This document shows, piece by piece, positions 20,854 through 28,996 of a stretch of 64,000 nucleotides of DNA (its first letter is position 1; each line of letters starts with the position of its first letter). Source of the stretch: CAVSJO01 sp963728445 (GTDB lineage Bacteria > Gemmatimonadota > Gemmatimonadetes > Longimicrobiales > RSA9); the NCBI GenBank assembly GCA_963728445.1, contig CAVSJO010000005.1:186001-250000 (forward strand), in the 5' to 3' direction. Below the pieces are notes generated by a model. That model searched no databases. It was not told the origin of the DNA and saw only the letters and a list, made by a program, of their open reading frames with translations. A program made the position numbers and the translations under genes.

Positions 20854-20869
20854 GTCAAGTTGCGTGCCG
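20854..20869 (-). promoter_or_regulatory. Candidate sigma-54 promoter upstream of the response regulator
   Basis: The minus strand reads CGGCACG, CAAC, TTGAC: all positions of the consensus TGGCACG-N4-TTGCA agree except the first T and the final CA. It lies about 115 nt before the regulator ATG and could give autoregulation. The change from GC to GA in the -12 box is a serious mismatch. Confidence 0.3.
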
Positions 20870-20992
20870 CGCCGGGCCGCCTCTCACAGGGAGCGCTCCT
20901 GATCGGTATCGACCTTGCGGAATGATCGCAACAGCGCTGCCGGTGACGGTACGCCGGTGGAAAATGCAATCAATCCGGATTACGGCCGAAGA

Positions 20993-23395
20993 ATGAACCA
21001 TCCCGCGCCCTACGAACCGGGCGAGACTACGCCGGCGCAGGTGTCTCCAGCGCAATACCCGGGCTACGAGCCCGAGTACGACATCCCCGAGGAGAGCGGG
21101 GGAATGGAGAACCTGCGGCGCTACCTGGCTGCCGCAAAACGTTACAAGTGGATGATCCTAATCATTACACTTGTGGGGTCTGCGGCAGGGTTTGTCGCGG
21201 CGCGCTTCGTCCCGCTGAAGTACCGGGCCCAGGCGACCGTCTGGATCAGCGAGGAGGCGGCCGGCGGCAGCGACCGCGGACCGATCCAGACCGGCGGACT
21301 GCTGAGCCAGTCGACGGCGTGGGTGGATCTGCTGCGCTCCTTCGTCGTACTCGACTACGTCGTCCGGCAGGAGCACCTCTACCTCCAGCCGAAGGGAGAC
21401 GCGACGCGAGCCGAGTTCGCGGACTTCGGGCTTCAGGACCGCTTCCGTCCCGGGGATTACGAGATCGAGGTCGCGAAGGACGGCGGCACGTTCAAGCTCC
21501 AGACGACGGACGGCCAGACGCTTCAGGAGGGGCGGGTCGGCGAGCCCGTGGGGGAGAAGGTCGGCTTCGACTGGACGCCTGGTGCGCAGGTGCTGAAGCC
21601 GGGGCGCGAGCTGAGGTTCGCGGTGGACGTGCCCCGGGAAGCGTCGCTTCAGCTGGCCCAGGAGCTACAGACGTCCATCGACCAGAACGGTCGCTTCCTG
21701 AGCCTGCAGCTCGTTGGCCGGTCACCGGAAGAGGTGGCCGGCACGCTCAACGCCATCCTCAAGCGGTATACCGAGACCGCGGCCGAGCTGAAGCGCTCGA
21801 AGCTCGACGAGCTCACCAAGATCCTCAAGGAGCAGCTGTCGCGCTCGGAGAACAACCTGCGCCAGGCCGAAGGCGACCTGGAGGCGTTCCGGGTGCACAC
21901 CATCACGCTGCCCTCGGAGCGCGCCAGCCCGGTCGCGCCCGGCCTCCAGATGACCCAGGACCCGGTCTTCGACAACTACTTCAAGCGCAAGCTGGAAGCC
22001 GATCAGATCCGACAGGACCGCGAAGCCATCGTCCAGGCCCTGCAGGGAGGCGTCAGCGTCGAAGCGCTGGAGATCATCCCGTCCGTGCAGAGCTCGACCG
22101 AGCTCATGAAGGCCCTGGCGGAGCTGACTGACAAGCAGGCGAGCCTGCGCGCGATGAAGTACCGCTACACCGAGGAGCACCCGCCGGTGAAGCAGCTCGA
22201 GTCGGAGATCGCCACCCTGGAGGACAAGACGATCCCGAATCTGGCGAATGCCCTCGTCGCGAGTCTCGGCAACCGCGAGCAGGAGATCAGTCAGCAGATC
22301 GCCTCGGCGGGATCGGACCTCCAGCAGATCCCGCCCCGGGCCATCGAGGAGGCCCGGCTGCGTCGCCAGGTCGCCATCTCGGACAACCTGTACACGACGC
22401 TGCAGCAGCGCTACGAGGAGGCGAGGCTGGCGGCGGTCAGCAGCATTCCGGACGTGCGCGTCATCGACCAGGCCGCCGTGCCGAACGAGCCGATGCAGAA
22501 CACCAAGCTGCAGACCATTGCACTGGCGTTCCTCGGCAGCCTGGGACTCGGCCTGCTCGGAGCGGTTCTGCGCGACCGCGTCGACCCGAAGTTCCGCTAT
22601 CCGGAGCAGGTCACGCACGGGCTCGGCATGCCGATCCTCGGCACGCTCCCGCACGTGTCCCGCAACGGCCGGCTCAACGGGGGCGCGGCCACGGTTCACC
22701 AGGCCGTCGAGTCCCTTCGGGAGCTCCGTCTCAGCATGGCGCACGCCCACGGGTCCGCCGGCCCCATGGTGGTGGCGATCTCCAGTGCGGGAAGCGGCGA
22801 CGGAAAGTCCATGCTGTCCAGCAATCTGGCGCTTTCCTATGCGGACCTCGGCCGCCGCGTCCTGCTCATCGACGGGGATACCCGGCGGGGGGCCCTGCAT
22901 CGGCTCGTCCGGGGCAAGCGGGTTCCGGGCCTGACGGACTTCCTGCGTGGTGGACTGAGCGTGGACGACGTGGTCCAGGAAACGGAATTCCCTTCGCTTC
23001 ACCTCATCAGCAGCGGCACCCGCCTCTCGAAGTCGCCCGAGCTGCTCGGGGCGCCGGCGCTTCGGCAGCTCATCGCGCACCTGCGTCCGCGCTACGACGT
23101 CATCCTGATCGACAGCCCGCCCATGGGTGCCGGCGCCGACGCCTTCATGCTCGGCTCCCTGGCCGGCAACATGGTCCTCGTCGTCCGCACAGGCTCCACG
23201 GATCGCCAGTTGATGGAGTCGAAGCTGCCGATGCTGGAGCGGCTGCCCATCCGCATTCTCGGCGTGGTTCTCAACGACGTGCCGCGGGAGCAGGTCTACG
23301 GCTACTACGGCTATCTTCCGGGCTATGGCGTGGAGGAAGGAACGGACGAGGCGGAGCAGGAGTCGCCACAGCCGCCGCAGTTGCAGGAGAGTTGA
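20993..23395 (+). CDS. Wzc-type polysaccharide co-polymerase with fused BY-kinase
   Basis: About 800 residues. The Wzz domain begins near residue 40 with a first membrane helix WMILIITLVGSAAGFVAARF and the periplasmic VWISEEAAGGSD region. A long coiled coil follows (around 250-500: SRSENNLRQAEGDLEAFRV, LTDKQASLRAMKYRYTEE). A second helix is near residue 510 (TIALAFLGSLGLGLLGAVL). The cytoplasmic tyrosine kinase has Walker A in SSAGSGDGKSM (about 597), Walker A' in VLLIDGDTRRG and Walker B in VILIDSPP (about 702), ending in a short Tyr cluster YGYYGYLPGYG. It controls chain length and export with the Wza-like protein. The ATG at 20993 (MNHPAP) was chosen; the ribosome site is weak. Confidence 0.88.
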   Translation: MNHPAPYEPGETTPAQVSPAQYPGYEPEYDIPEESGGMENLRRYLAAAKRYKWMILIITLVGSAAGFVAARFVPLKYRAQATVWISEEAAGGSDRGPIQTGGLLSQSTAWVDLLRSFVVLDYVVRQEHLYLQPKGDATRAEFADFGLQDRFRPGDYEIEVAKDGGTFKLQTTDGQTLQEGRVGEPVGEKVGFDWTPGAQVLKPGRELRFAVDVPREASLQLAQELQTSIDQNGRFLSLQLVGRSPEEVAGTLNAILKRYTETAAELKRSKLDELTKILKEQLSRSENNLRQAEGDLEAFRVHTITLPSERASPVAPGLQMTQDPVFDNYFKRKLEADQIRQDREAIVQALQGGVSVEALEIIPSVQSSTELMKALAELTDKQASLRAMKYRYTEEHPPVKQLESEIATLEDKTIPNLANALVASLGNREQEISQQIASAGSDLQQIPPRAIEEARLRRQVAISDNLYTTLQQRYEEARLAAVSSIPDVRVIDQAAVPNEPMQNTKLQTIALAFLGSLGLGLLGAVLRDRVDPKFRYPEQVTHGLGMPILGTLPHVSRNGRLNGGAATVHQAVESLRELRLSMAHAHGSAGPMVVAISSAGSGDGKSMLSSNLALSYADLGRRVLLIDGDTRRGALHRLVRGKRVPGLTDFLRGGLSVDDVVQETEFPSLHLISSGTRLSKSPELLGAPALRQLIAHLRPRYDVILIDSPPMGAGADAFMLGSLAGNMVLVVRTGSTDRQLMESKLPMLERLPIRILGVVLNDVPREQVYGYYGYLPGYGVEEGTDEAEQESPQPPQLQES

Positions 23396-23460
23396 GGCCG
23401 GGGTCGGGCTGAGGCCGGGGCCACGCTGAGGCCGGGGTCGGGCTGAGGCCGGGGTCGCGC
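23393..23460 (+). repeat. Four tandem 17-bp repeats starting at a stop codon
   Basis: Four 17-bp units, TGAGGCCGGGGTCGGGC and variants, begin exactly at the TGA stop of the BY-kinase gene and fill the space to the convergent gene. Units differ at one to three positions. Confidence 0.85.
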
Positions 23461-23497
23461 TACCCGACCCGGAGGGCAGGCGGGAGGCCGTGCCGGC

Positions 23498-24439
23498 TCA
23501 GGTGAGGGAGGTGCTGGTCAGGCCGTCGTCGCTGTAGAAGCGGATCCGCGGTCCCGATACGTCGGACTGCGACTTCCGCAGGGCGACCGTGGCCCGGACC
23601 AGCAGGTCCGTGGGCTGAAGTGCCGCGATCTCCATGTTGGGCACCGCGAAGCAGCCGGCGCGGACGCGTACGCCGGCCGGCGCCGCCTCCGTCTCGGACG
23701 GCCCGGCGATGGCGCGGGACAGGCGCTCTGCCAGCTTCACGACGGCTTCGGGTCCCGTGTCCGGCGCCACGACGATGAACTCGTTCCGACTCAGCCGCCC
23801 CACGGCATCGGAGCCCCGCGTCGCCCCACGCACCCGTCTGGCGAATGCGTTGCCGCCGGTGACCGTCTCCGTGGCCGGCGACTCCACGGGCTCCGCGGCG
23901 AAGACGACGCACGCGATGGGCCTCTGGTGGCGAACCGCGTCGTTGCCGAGCTGACCCACCTGGCGAAGGATACCCTGCAGGTTGTACAGGCCGGTTCCCG
24001 GGTCCAGCAGGCTCGCTTCGCGAGCATTCTCCGCGTCCATCCGCGCCTGTACGTAGACTTCGAGCTTGGCGAGGAGGAGATCCGAGTCGAGGGGCATCGG
24101 CATCAGATCCCACGCCCCGGCCCGCAGCGACTCGAGCACCGACTCGTGGTCGTGGAGACCCCCCGAGATCATCAAAATCGGCGTGCTCGGCGTCACCAGG
24201 GCCCGCCGACGCAGCTCCCGGCACACCGCCGCACCGGGCATGTCGGGCATGTTTACATTGACGAGCACGGCGTCCGGCCGGGCCGACTCCGCCTGCTCGA
24301 TCACCTGCTGTCCAGTGCGCGCCCGCAGAACGTGATACCCTTCGGAGGCGATGACGCTCTCGACCGAGCGCGTCGACCACTCCTCGGAGTTCGCGACCAG
24401 CACGACGGGTGGACGTCGGGATGGCGATGGTTCCGGCAT
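23498..24439 (-). CDS. Degenerate receiver plus degenerate GGDEF protein (PleD-like pseudo-enzyme)
   Basis: A 313-residue protein. The receiver fold is clear (PPVVLVANSEEW, AVLVNVNMPDMPG, TPILMISGG, LRAGAWDLMPMPLD), but the acidic pair is Ala-Asn, the phospho-acceptor Asp is Asn61, and the conserved Lys is Met. A linker helix leads to a GGDEF-type fold that opens with LLDPGTGLYNLQGIL, and the active-site motif is SRNEF (217-221) instead of GGDEF. Both domains therefore look catalytically dead and may act by protein binding or by binding c-di-GMP or GTP. It is convergent with the BY-kinase gene. Other reading: a diverged but active enzyme, which the missing glycines make unlikely. The ATG at 24439 has only AGAGG nearby. 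Confidence 0.8.
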   Translation of the reverse strand: MPEPSPSRRPPVVLVANSEEWSTRSVESVIASEGYHVLRARTGQQVIEQAESARPDAVLVNVNMPDMPGAAVCRELRRRALVTPSTPILMISGGLHDHESVLESLRAGAWDLMPMPLDSDLLLAKLEVYVQARMDAENAREASLLDPGTGLYNLQGILRQVGQLGNDAVRHQRPIACVVFAAEPVESPATETVTGGNAFARRVRGATRGSDAVGRLSRNEFIVVAPDTGPEAVVKLAERLSRAIAGPSETEAAPAGVRVRAGCFAVPNMEIAALQPTDLLVRATVALRKSQSDVSGPRIRFYSDDGLTSTSLT

Positions 24440-24848
24440 GCCTCTGTCAATGGCCCGGTTCGGGGAAAGCCGGTCTTGCCGCAGCTTCACGAACAGGCTG
24501 CACGTTCCGTGCGCCGGTCCGGGCGCCGATCGCCGGAAGCCCTCGGCGCCGCCGCTCTCCGGGGGCGCGGGCGGCAAACCCGCCGGCTGGACGCGTCCTG
24601 ACGTGCCCGTCCGGAGGGGCGTCGACGCGCTGCCGGCTGTCGCGATGTCACAGGGATTCAACGCCCCTGTCGTATTCGTGCAACGTCCCCGGCCCCTTTC
24701 GCGGCTGGCCCGCGGTCGGTCATTCCCCACCAATGGCAGAACCACGCCGAATCCGCAGTTTCGCCCGGCGGCGGCGGCGGCGGCAGAGTTCTTGAAGCCC
24801 ACCTTCGCGCTGCCCGATCACAAACCCAACCGCCAGGGAGGCGACCCG
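24440..24848. other. Divergent intergenic region
   Basis: No credible gene is visible. This 409-bp stretch separates two divergent genes and so should hold promoters for both, but I found no convincing sigma-70 or sigma-54 match. A (GGC)n microsatellite lies near 24770-24786. GGGAGG at the right end is the ribosome site of the zinc-ribbon gene. Confidence 0.5.
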
Positions 24849-25082
24849 ATGCTTTGCGGGCACTGCCAGCGTCAGCAGGATGGGAACTCGGCGGGTCCAC
24901 GGACACGCGAGCGAGACGCGGACGGCTCCGTCCTGGAGCTCCTGTTCTGCTCCCGCTGCCACGCCGTTCTGCCGATCCCCGACCCGACGGGTCGGATGCT
25001 GTCGGCCCTCGAGCTGCTCGCCGGGTTCGGGCTCACGGGCCGAGGCGGTCCGCTCCTGGTACGCAACTCCGAGCCGGCCTAG
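24849..25082 (+). CDS. Small zinc-ribbon protein
   Basis: A 77-residue protein starting MLCGHCQRQQDG with a second pair CSRCH about 30 residues later. The two CxxC-type knuckles (CGHC and CSRC) suggest one bound zinc ion. The rest, LPIPDPTGRMLSALELLAGF, may form a short helix. GGGAGG lies 9 nt before the ATG, which supports the start and expression. I do not recognise the family. It sits between a degenerate signalling gene and the Wza-like exporter, so a regulatory or adaptor role in export is possible but unsupported by anything more than position. Confidence 0.6.
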   Translation: MLCGHCQRQQDGNSAGPRTRERDADGSVLELLFCSRCHAVLPIPDPTGRMLSALELLAGFGLTGRGGPLLVRNSEPA

Positions 25083-25172
25083 CTTTCGCGCCGGCACGAT
25101 CCTTCCTAGCTTTCGGCCGCAGTACCCGTCTCCGTGGCGGGCTCTTTTCATACCGAAAGCCGACGGAACTCC

Positions 25173-25964
25173 TTGAAGATCCGGTCGATCCGCATCGTCT
25201 ACGCCCTGGCCGCGTGCCTGCTCGCGCTCGCGGTGTCGGCGCCTGCGCGTGCGCAGACGCCCTCCGACTGGAGCCCCAGCGGGCTCGAGCTGACCCGCAA
25301 GGACCTGAGCGACCTGCTGGCGAAGTACGAGCAGGCCGCACAGTCGGATGCATACAGTTCGTCCCTGCGAGCGCAGGCCGCGCGGGACGCGGCGCTGATC
25401 CGCCAGCGTCTCAAGGAGGGGGACTTCCACGTCGGCGACCGAATCTATCTCTCCGTGCAGGGAGAGGAGGCCCTCACCGACACCTTCACGGTCGCGGGCG
25501 GCTCCGTGATCCGCCTGCCGGTCATCGGGGACATCTCCCTGCAGGGCGTCCTGCGCTCGGAGCTGGAGGACTACCTGACGAATCAGCTGGCGCGCTTCAT
25601 CAAGGAACCCCGCGTCAGCACCCAGTCGCTGATGCGGGTGGCCGTGCTGGGGCAGGTGGGCCGGCCCGGATTCTACGTTCTTCCCTCGACCACGCTCATC
25701 ACCGAAGCCCTCATGGCCGCAGGCGGCCCTCGAGACGACGCAAAGATCGATGATCTGAAGATCGAGCGGGCCGATGACGTCATATGGGACGGAGAACCGC
25801 TCCAGACCGCTATGACGCAGGGTCGGACCCTCGATCAGATGAACCTGCAGGCCGGCGACCAGATCGTCATACCGAAGAAGGGAAGCAGGCTCGGCTCCAT
25901 CGCCCGCTGGGCTGGACTGACCGTCATACCTCCACTCGTCTACATTCTCATCCGCGGCTTCTGA
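25173..25964 (+). CDS. Polysaccharide export protein (Wza-like, SLBB domain)
   Basis: About 263 residues if translation starts at the TTG at 25173, which gives a clean signal peptide (KIRSIRIVYALAACLLALAV ending PARAQ); a GTG at 25134 would add 13 residues. The Poly_export domain begins at GDFHVGDRIYLSVQG and runs through FTVAGGSVIRLPVIGDISLQ and the helix LEDYLTNQLARFIKEPRV. A soluble-ligand-binding beta-grasp domain follows: VAVLGQVGRPGFYVLPSTTL and ITEALMAAGGP. The C-terminal segment WAGLTVIPPLVYILIRGF is hydrophobic. It has no lipobox Cys, unlike Wza. It would form the outer-membrane or periplasmic channel working with the BY-kinase fusion. Two copies of CCTAGCTTTCG (25078 and 25105) lie upstream; TAGCTT matches the -10 type seen elsewhere here. 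Confidence 0.85.
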   Translation: MKIRSIRIVYALAACLLALAVSAPARAQTPSDWSPSGLELTRKDLSDLLAKYEQAAQSDAYSSSLRAQAARDAALIRQRLKEGDFHVGDRIYLSVQGEEALTDTFTVAGGSVIRLPVIGDISLQGVLRSELEDYLTNQLARFIKEPRVSTQSLMRVAVLGQVGRPGFYVLPSTTLITEALMAAGGPRDDAKIDDLKIERADDVIWDGEPLQTAMTQGRTLDQMNLQAGDQIVIPKKGSRLGSIARWAGLTVIPPLVYILIRGF

Positions 25965-26098
25965 ACCCCCGGCTTTCCGGCGGACCGCGGGGTTGCCGCG
26001 GCCGAGGAACCGGCCCCATATTCGACCTTCCTTCCCGCGTCCCGGCGGCCGACGGCCGCCACGGGGGCGGCTCCGACTCCGCACTCTCCCGATCGACG

Positions 26099-28646
26099 AT
26101 GACGATTCGTCCCGCCCTCGCCCTTGCGGCCGTCCTGCTTGCCGGTTGCGCCAGTGGATCCCCGAAGGCGACGACGGCGCCCGCTCCGTCTCCGGCGGGG
26201 GGCCGTGCGTCGGGCGCAGGCGCCCGTTCGGGCGGCGCAGAGGCCGGCGGCCGCGACGGCAGGCAGGAAGCCGAGCCGAAGCCCTACGATCAGGTGATCA
26301 CGTCGAAGGCCACCACGCAGCGCGGCCTCTTCATCGTGCACCGGGTAGGGGAGAAGCTCTACTTCGAGATCCCGCGCTCCGAGCTCGGCCATGCCATGCT
26401 GCTGGTGGGGCGCTACGCCCGAGCCGCGGCCGAAGACCCGAACGACCGGTCCGGCGGGTTCGGCAGCTACGGCGGCGATCAGTTCGGGGAGAGCACGCTG
26501 CGCTGGGACCGGGACGGGAACCGGATCATCCTGCGCGCCCCCTCCTACGCCATCACGGCGGACACCGCGCTGCCCGTCTACACGGCCGTCCGGAACTCCA
26601 GCTATCCGCCCGTCGTGGCCGTGCTCGACGTCGAGGCGTGGGGCCCGGACAGCGCGGCGGTCGTGGACGTGACGAAGCTCTATACGACGGGGGTCCAGCA
26701 GTTCGAGGCCATTCGGGGCAACATCGACGAGAAGCGGTCGTTCATCGAGCGGACAGCGGCCTTCCCGGACAACGTGGAGGTGGAGGCGACGCAGACCGGC
26801 AGCCCGTCCGGGAACGGAGCGAGCCGCGGCGGAGGCGGCCCCGCCGGCCCGGGCGGCCGCCCGACGCCGGCGGTGAGCGTGCTCGCCCACTGGAGCCTCG
26901 TGCGCCTGCCCGAAGACCCGATGATGCCGCGCCGCTTCGACGAGCGCGTCGGCTTCTTCTCGATCCGCCAGGTCGACTTCGGCGCCGAGCAGAAGGCGTC
27001 GCAGCGGCAGTACATCACGCGCTACCGGCTGGAGTGCTCGGATCGGCGCGTCGGAGACCTGTGCGTGCCGAAGCAGCCCATCGTCTACTACGTGGACCCG
27101 GCGACGCCGGACGTCTGGAAGCCGTGGATCCGGAAGGCGATCACCGACTGGCAGACGGCGTTCGAGGCGGCCGGCTTCAGTGAAGGGATCGTGGCGAAGG
27201 ACCCGCCGGCCAACGACCCCGACTGGTCCCCCGAGGACGTCCGCCACACGATGATCCGCTGGCTGCCGTCCACCGTCGAGAACGCCGTCGGACCCCACGT
27301 CAGCGACCCCCGCACGGGCGAGATCCTGAACGGCTCCGTCCGCATCTTCCAGAACGTCCTGAAGCTGCAGCGCGACTGGTACTTCACGCAGGCGTCCCAG
27401 CTCGACCCTCGCGCCCGAAGCCTGCCGCTGCCGGACTCGCTCATGGGCCGGCTCCTCGAGTTCGTCGTCGCCCACGAGATCGGCCACACGCTGGGGCTGC
27501 AGCACGACCAGATCGGCAGCTCCACGTATCCCGCCGACAGCGTGCGCAGCGCGACCTGGGTGCACCGCATGGGCCACGCCGCCCAGCATCATGGACTACT
27601 CGCGCTTCAACTACGTCGCACAGCCCGACGACGGCATCGCCCTGGCCGACATCATCCCGCGCATCGGGCCCTACGACCGCTACGCCATCATGTGGGGCTA
27701 CACGCCGATTCCGGGCGCCGGCACGCCGGACGACGAGCTCGGCAGACTCGACGCGTGGGCCCGCATGCAGGACACGATTCCCTGGTACCGGTTCTCGTCG
27801 AACAACGCGTTCGGCGCCACCGGCACGCAGTCCGAGGCCGTCGGAGACGCGGACCCGGTGAAATCGACGGAGCTCGGCTTCCGGAACATCCGCCGCGTCC
27901 TGGGCTACATCGACGCCGCCGCCATCCGGCCCGAGCACGACAACACGGACCTCGAGGAGCTGTACGACAGGACCGTCGGGCAGTGGGCCACGGAAGCCAA
28001 TCACGTGGCCACGCTCGTGGGCGGGGCGCGCGTTCAGTACAAGGCCGGCAGCCAGGCCGGGGCCGTCTACACGCCGATCACCGCCGCCCGCCAGCGCGCC
28101 GCCGTCGTGTTCCTGAACCGGAACGTGTTCTTCACACCCACCTACCTCGTCCGTGCCGACATCGGGAGGCGCATCGAGCCCGACGCGATGATCGATCGCA
28201 TCGTCGGGGCGCAGGCCCGCCCCCTGTCGACGCTCCTCGACAACGCCCGGCTGAACCGCCTCCTCGACAGCGAGGCCATGTCCGCGGCCACGCACGAGGA
28301 CGTCTACACGATCGGAAACCTGCTGTCCGATCTCCGCACCGGCATCTGGGACGAGCTCGGCGACGCCCGCGTCGACATCGACCCCTACCGCCGCGCCCTC
28401 CAGATGCGCTACCTGTCCCTCGTGGACGGAAAGCTCAACCCGGAACCGTCGGAGGGCCCACAGAACCCGTTCTTCCGCCGGGAGCCGCTCCGGGACGAGA
28501 CCAAGGCCCAGCTCCGGGGCGACCTGACGGACCTCCGCGCCGACGTGCACCGCGCCATCGCCCGCGCCCTCAATCGAGAGACCCGCTACCACCTGGTCGG
28601 CGTGGAAGCCCGGATCGAAGCAATTCTGAAACCGGGGGCAATGTGA
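26099..28646 (+). CDS. Secreted zinc-dependent metalloprotease lipoprotein (DUF5117 type), one frameshift
   Basis: It begins with a lipoprotein signal (ALALAAVLLAGCASG, lipobox LAGC), a low-complexity Ala/Gly linker, then a 400-residue domain of the DUF5117/DUF5118 type. The metzincin zinc site HEIGHTLGLQHD is near residue 459. The Met-turn SIMDYSRFNY and LADIIPRIGPYDRYAIMWGY follow in another frame, so there is one frame change at about 27,570-27,585; the span is one base longer than a multiple of three, consistent with a single inserted base. Restored length is about 848 residues, normal for the family. Extracytoplasmic peptidase of unknown substrate. A possible promoter (TTGCCG, 18 bp, CATATT) lies at 25993-26022. 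Confidence 0.8.
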
Positions 28647-28692
28647 GGCGGGAGGACTGCGAGGCGGGCGAGGTGATGCGGGCGATGTGAGG

Positions 28693-28897
28693 CGGGCGAA
28701 TACTTCGGGCGATGTGAGGCGGGAGGGGTGACGGCGGGCGGGGGGCGCGTCCCGCCGTCCCCTCCCGCCGTTTCCTCCCGCCGTTTTCTCCCGCCGTTTC
28801 CTCCCGCCGTTTCCTCCCGCCGTTTCCTCCCGCCGTTTCCTCCCGCCGTTTTCTCCCGCCGTCCCCTCCCGCCGTCCTCGCCCGAAGTACTCGCCCG
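28693..28897. repeat. Long inverted repeat enclosing the 13-bp repeats
   Basis: The 19-bp segments at 28693-28711 and 28879-28897 are complementary at 18 of 19 positions. The left side of the region is purine-rich (GAGGCGGG units) and the right side is its pyrimidine-rich complement, so the transcript could fold into one large hairpin after the metalloprotease gene. No gene is visible between 28647 and 28996. Confidence 0.65.
28748..28877 (+). repeat. Ten tandem 13-bp repeats
   Basis: Ten head-to-tail units of CCTCCCGCCGTTT with changes only in the first base and last two bases. The unit is not a multiple of three and no start codon or ribosome site precedes it, so it is not coding. Such arrays are prone to copy-number change and to assembly error. 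Confidence 0.9.
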
Positions 28898-28996
28898 CTG
28901 TCCTCGCCCGCCGCATTCGCCCGCCTCTCCGTTCCCGCAGTCCCAAGGAACTTCTCCCGCACTCCCAAGTACTTTGGGCGCCGAAAGGTCGCGGCA

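Noticed and set aside
28748..28877. Possible CRISPR array
   Set aside because: The 13-bp units are directly adjacent with no spacers of unique sequence, and no cas gene is nearby.
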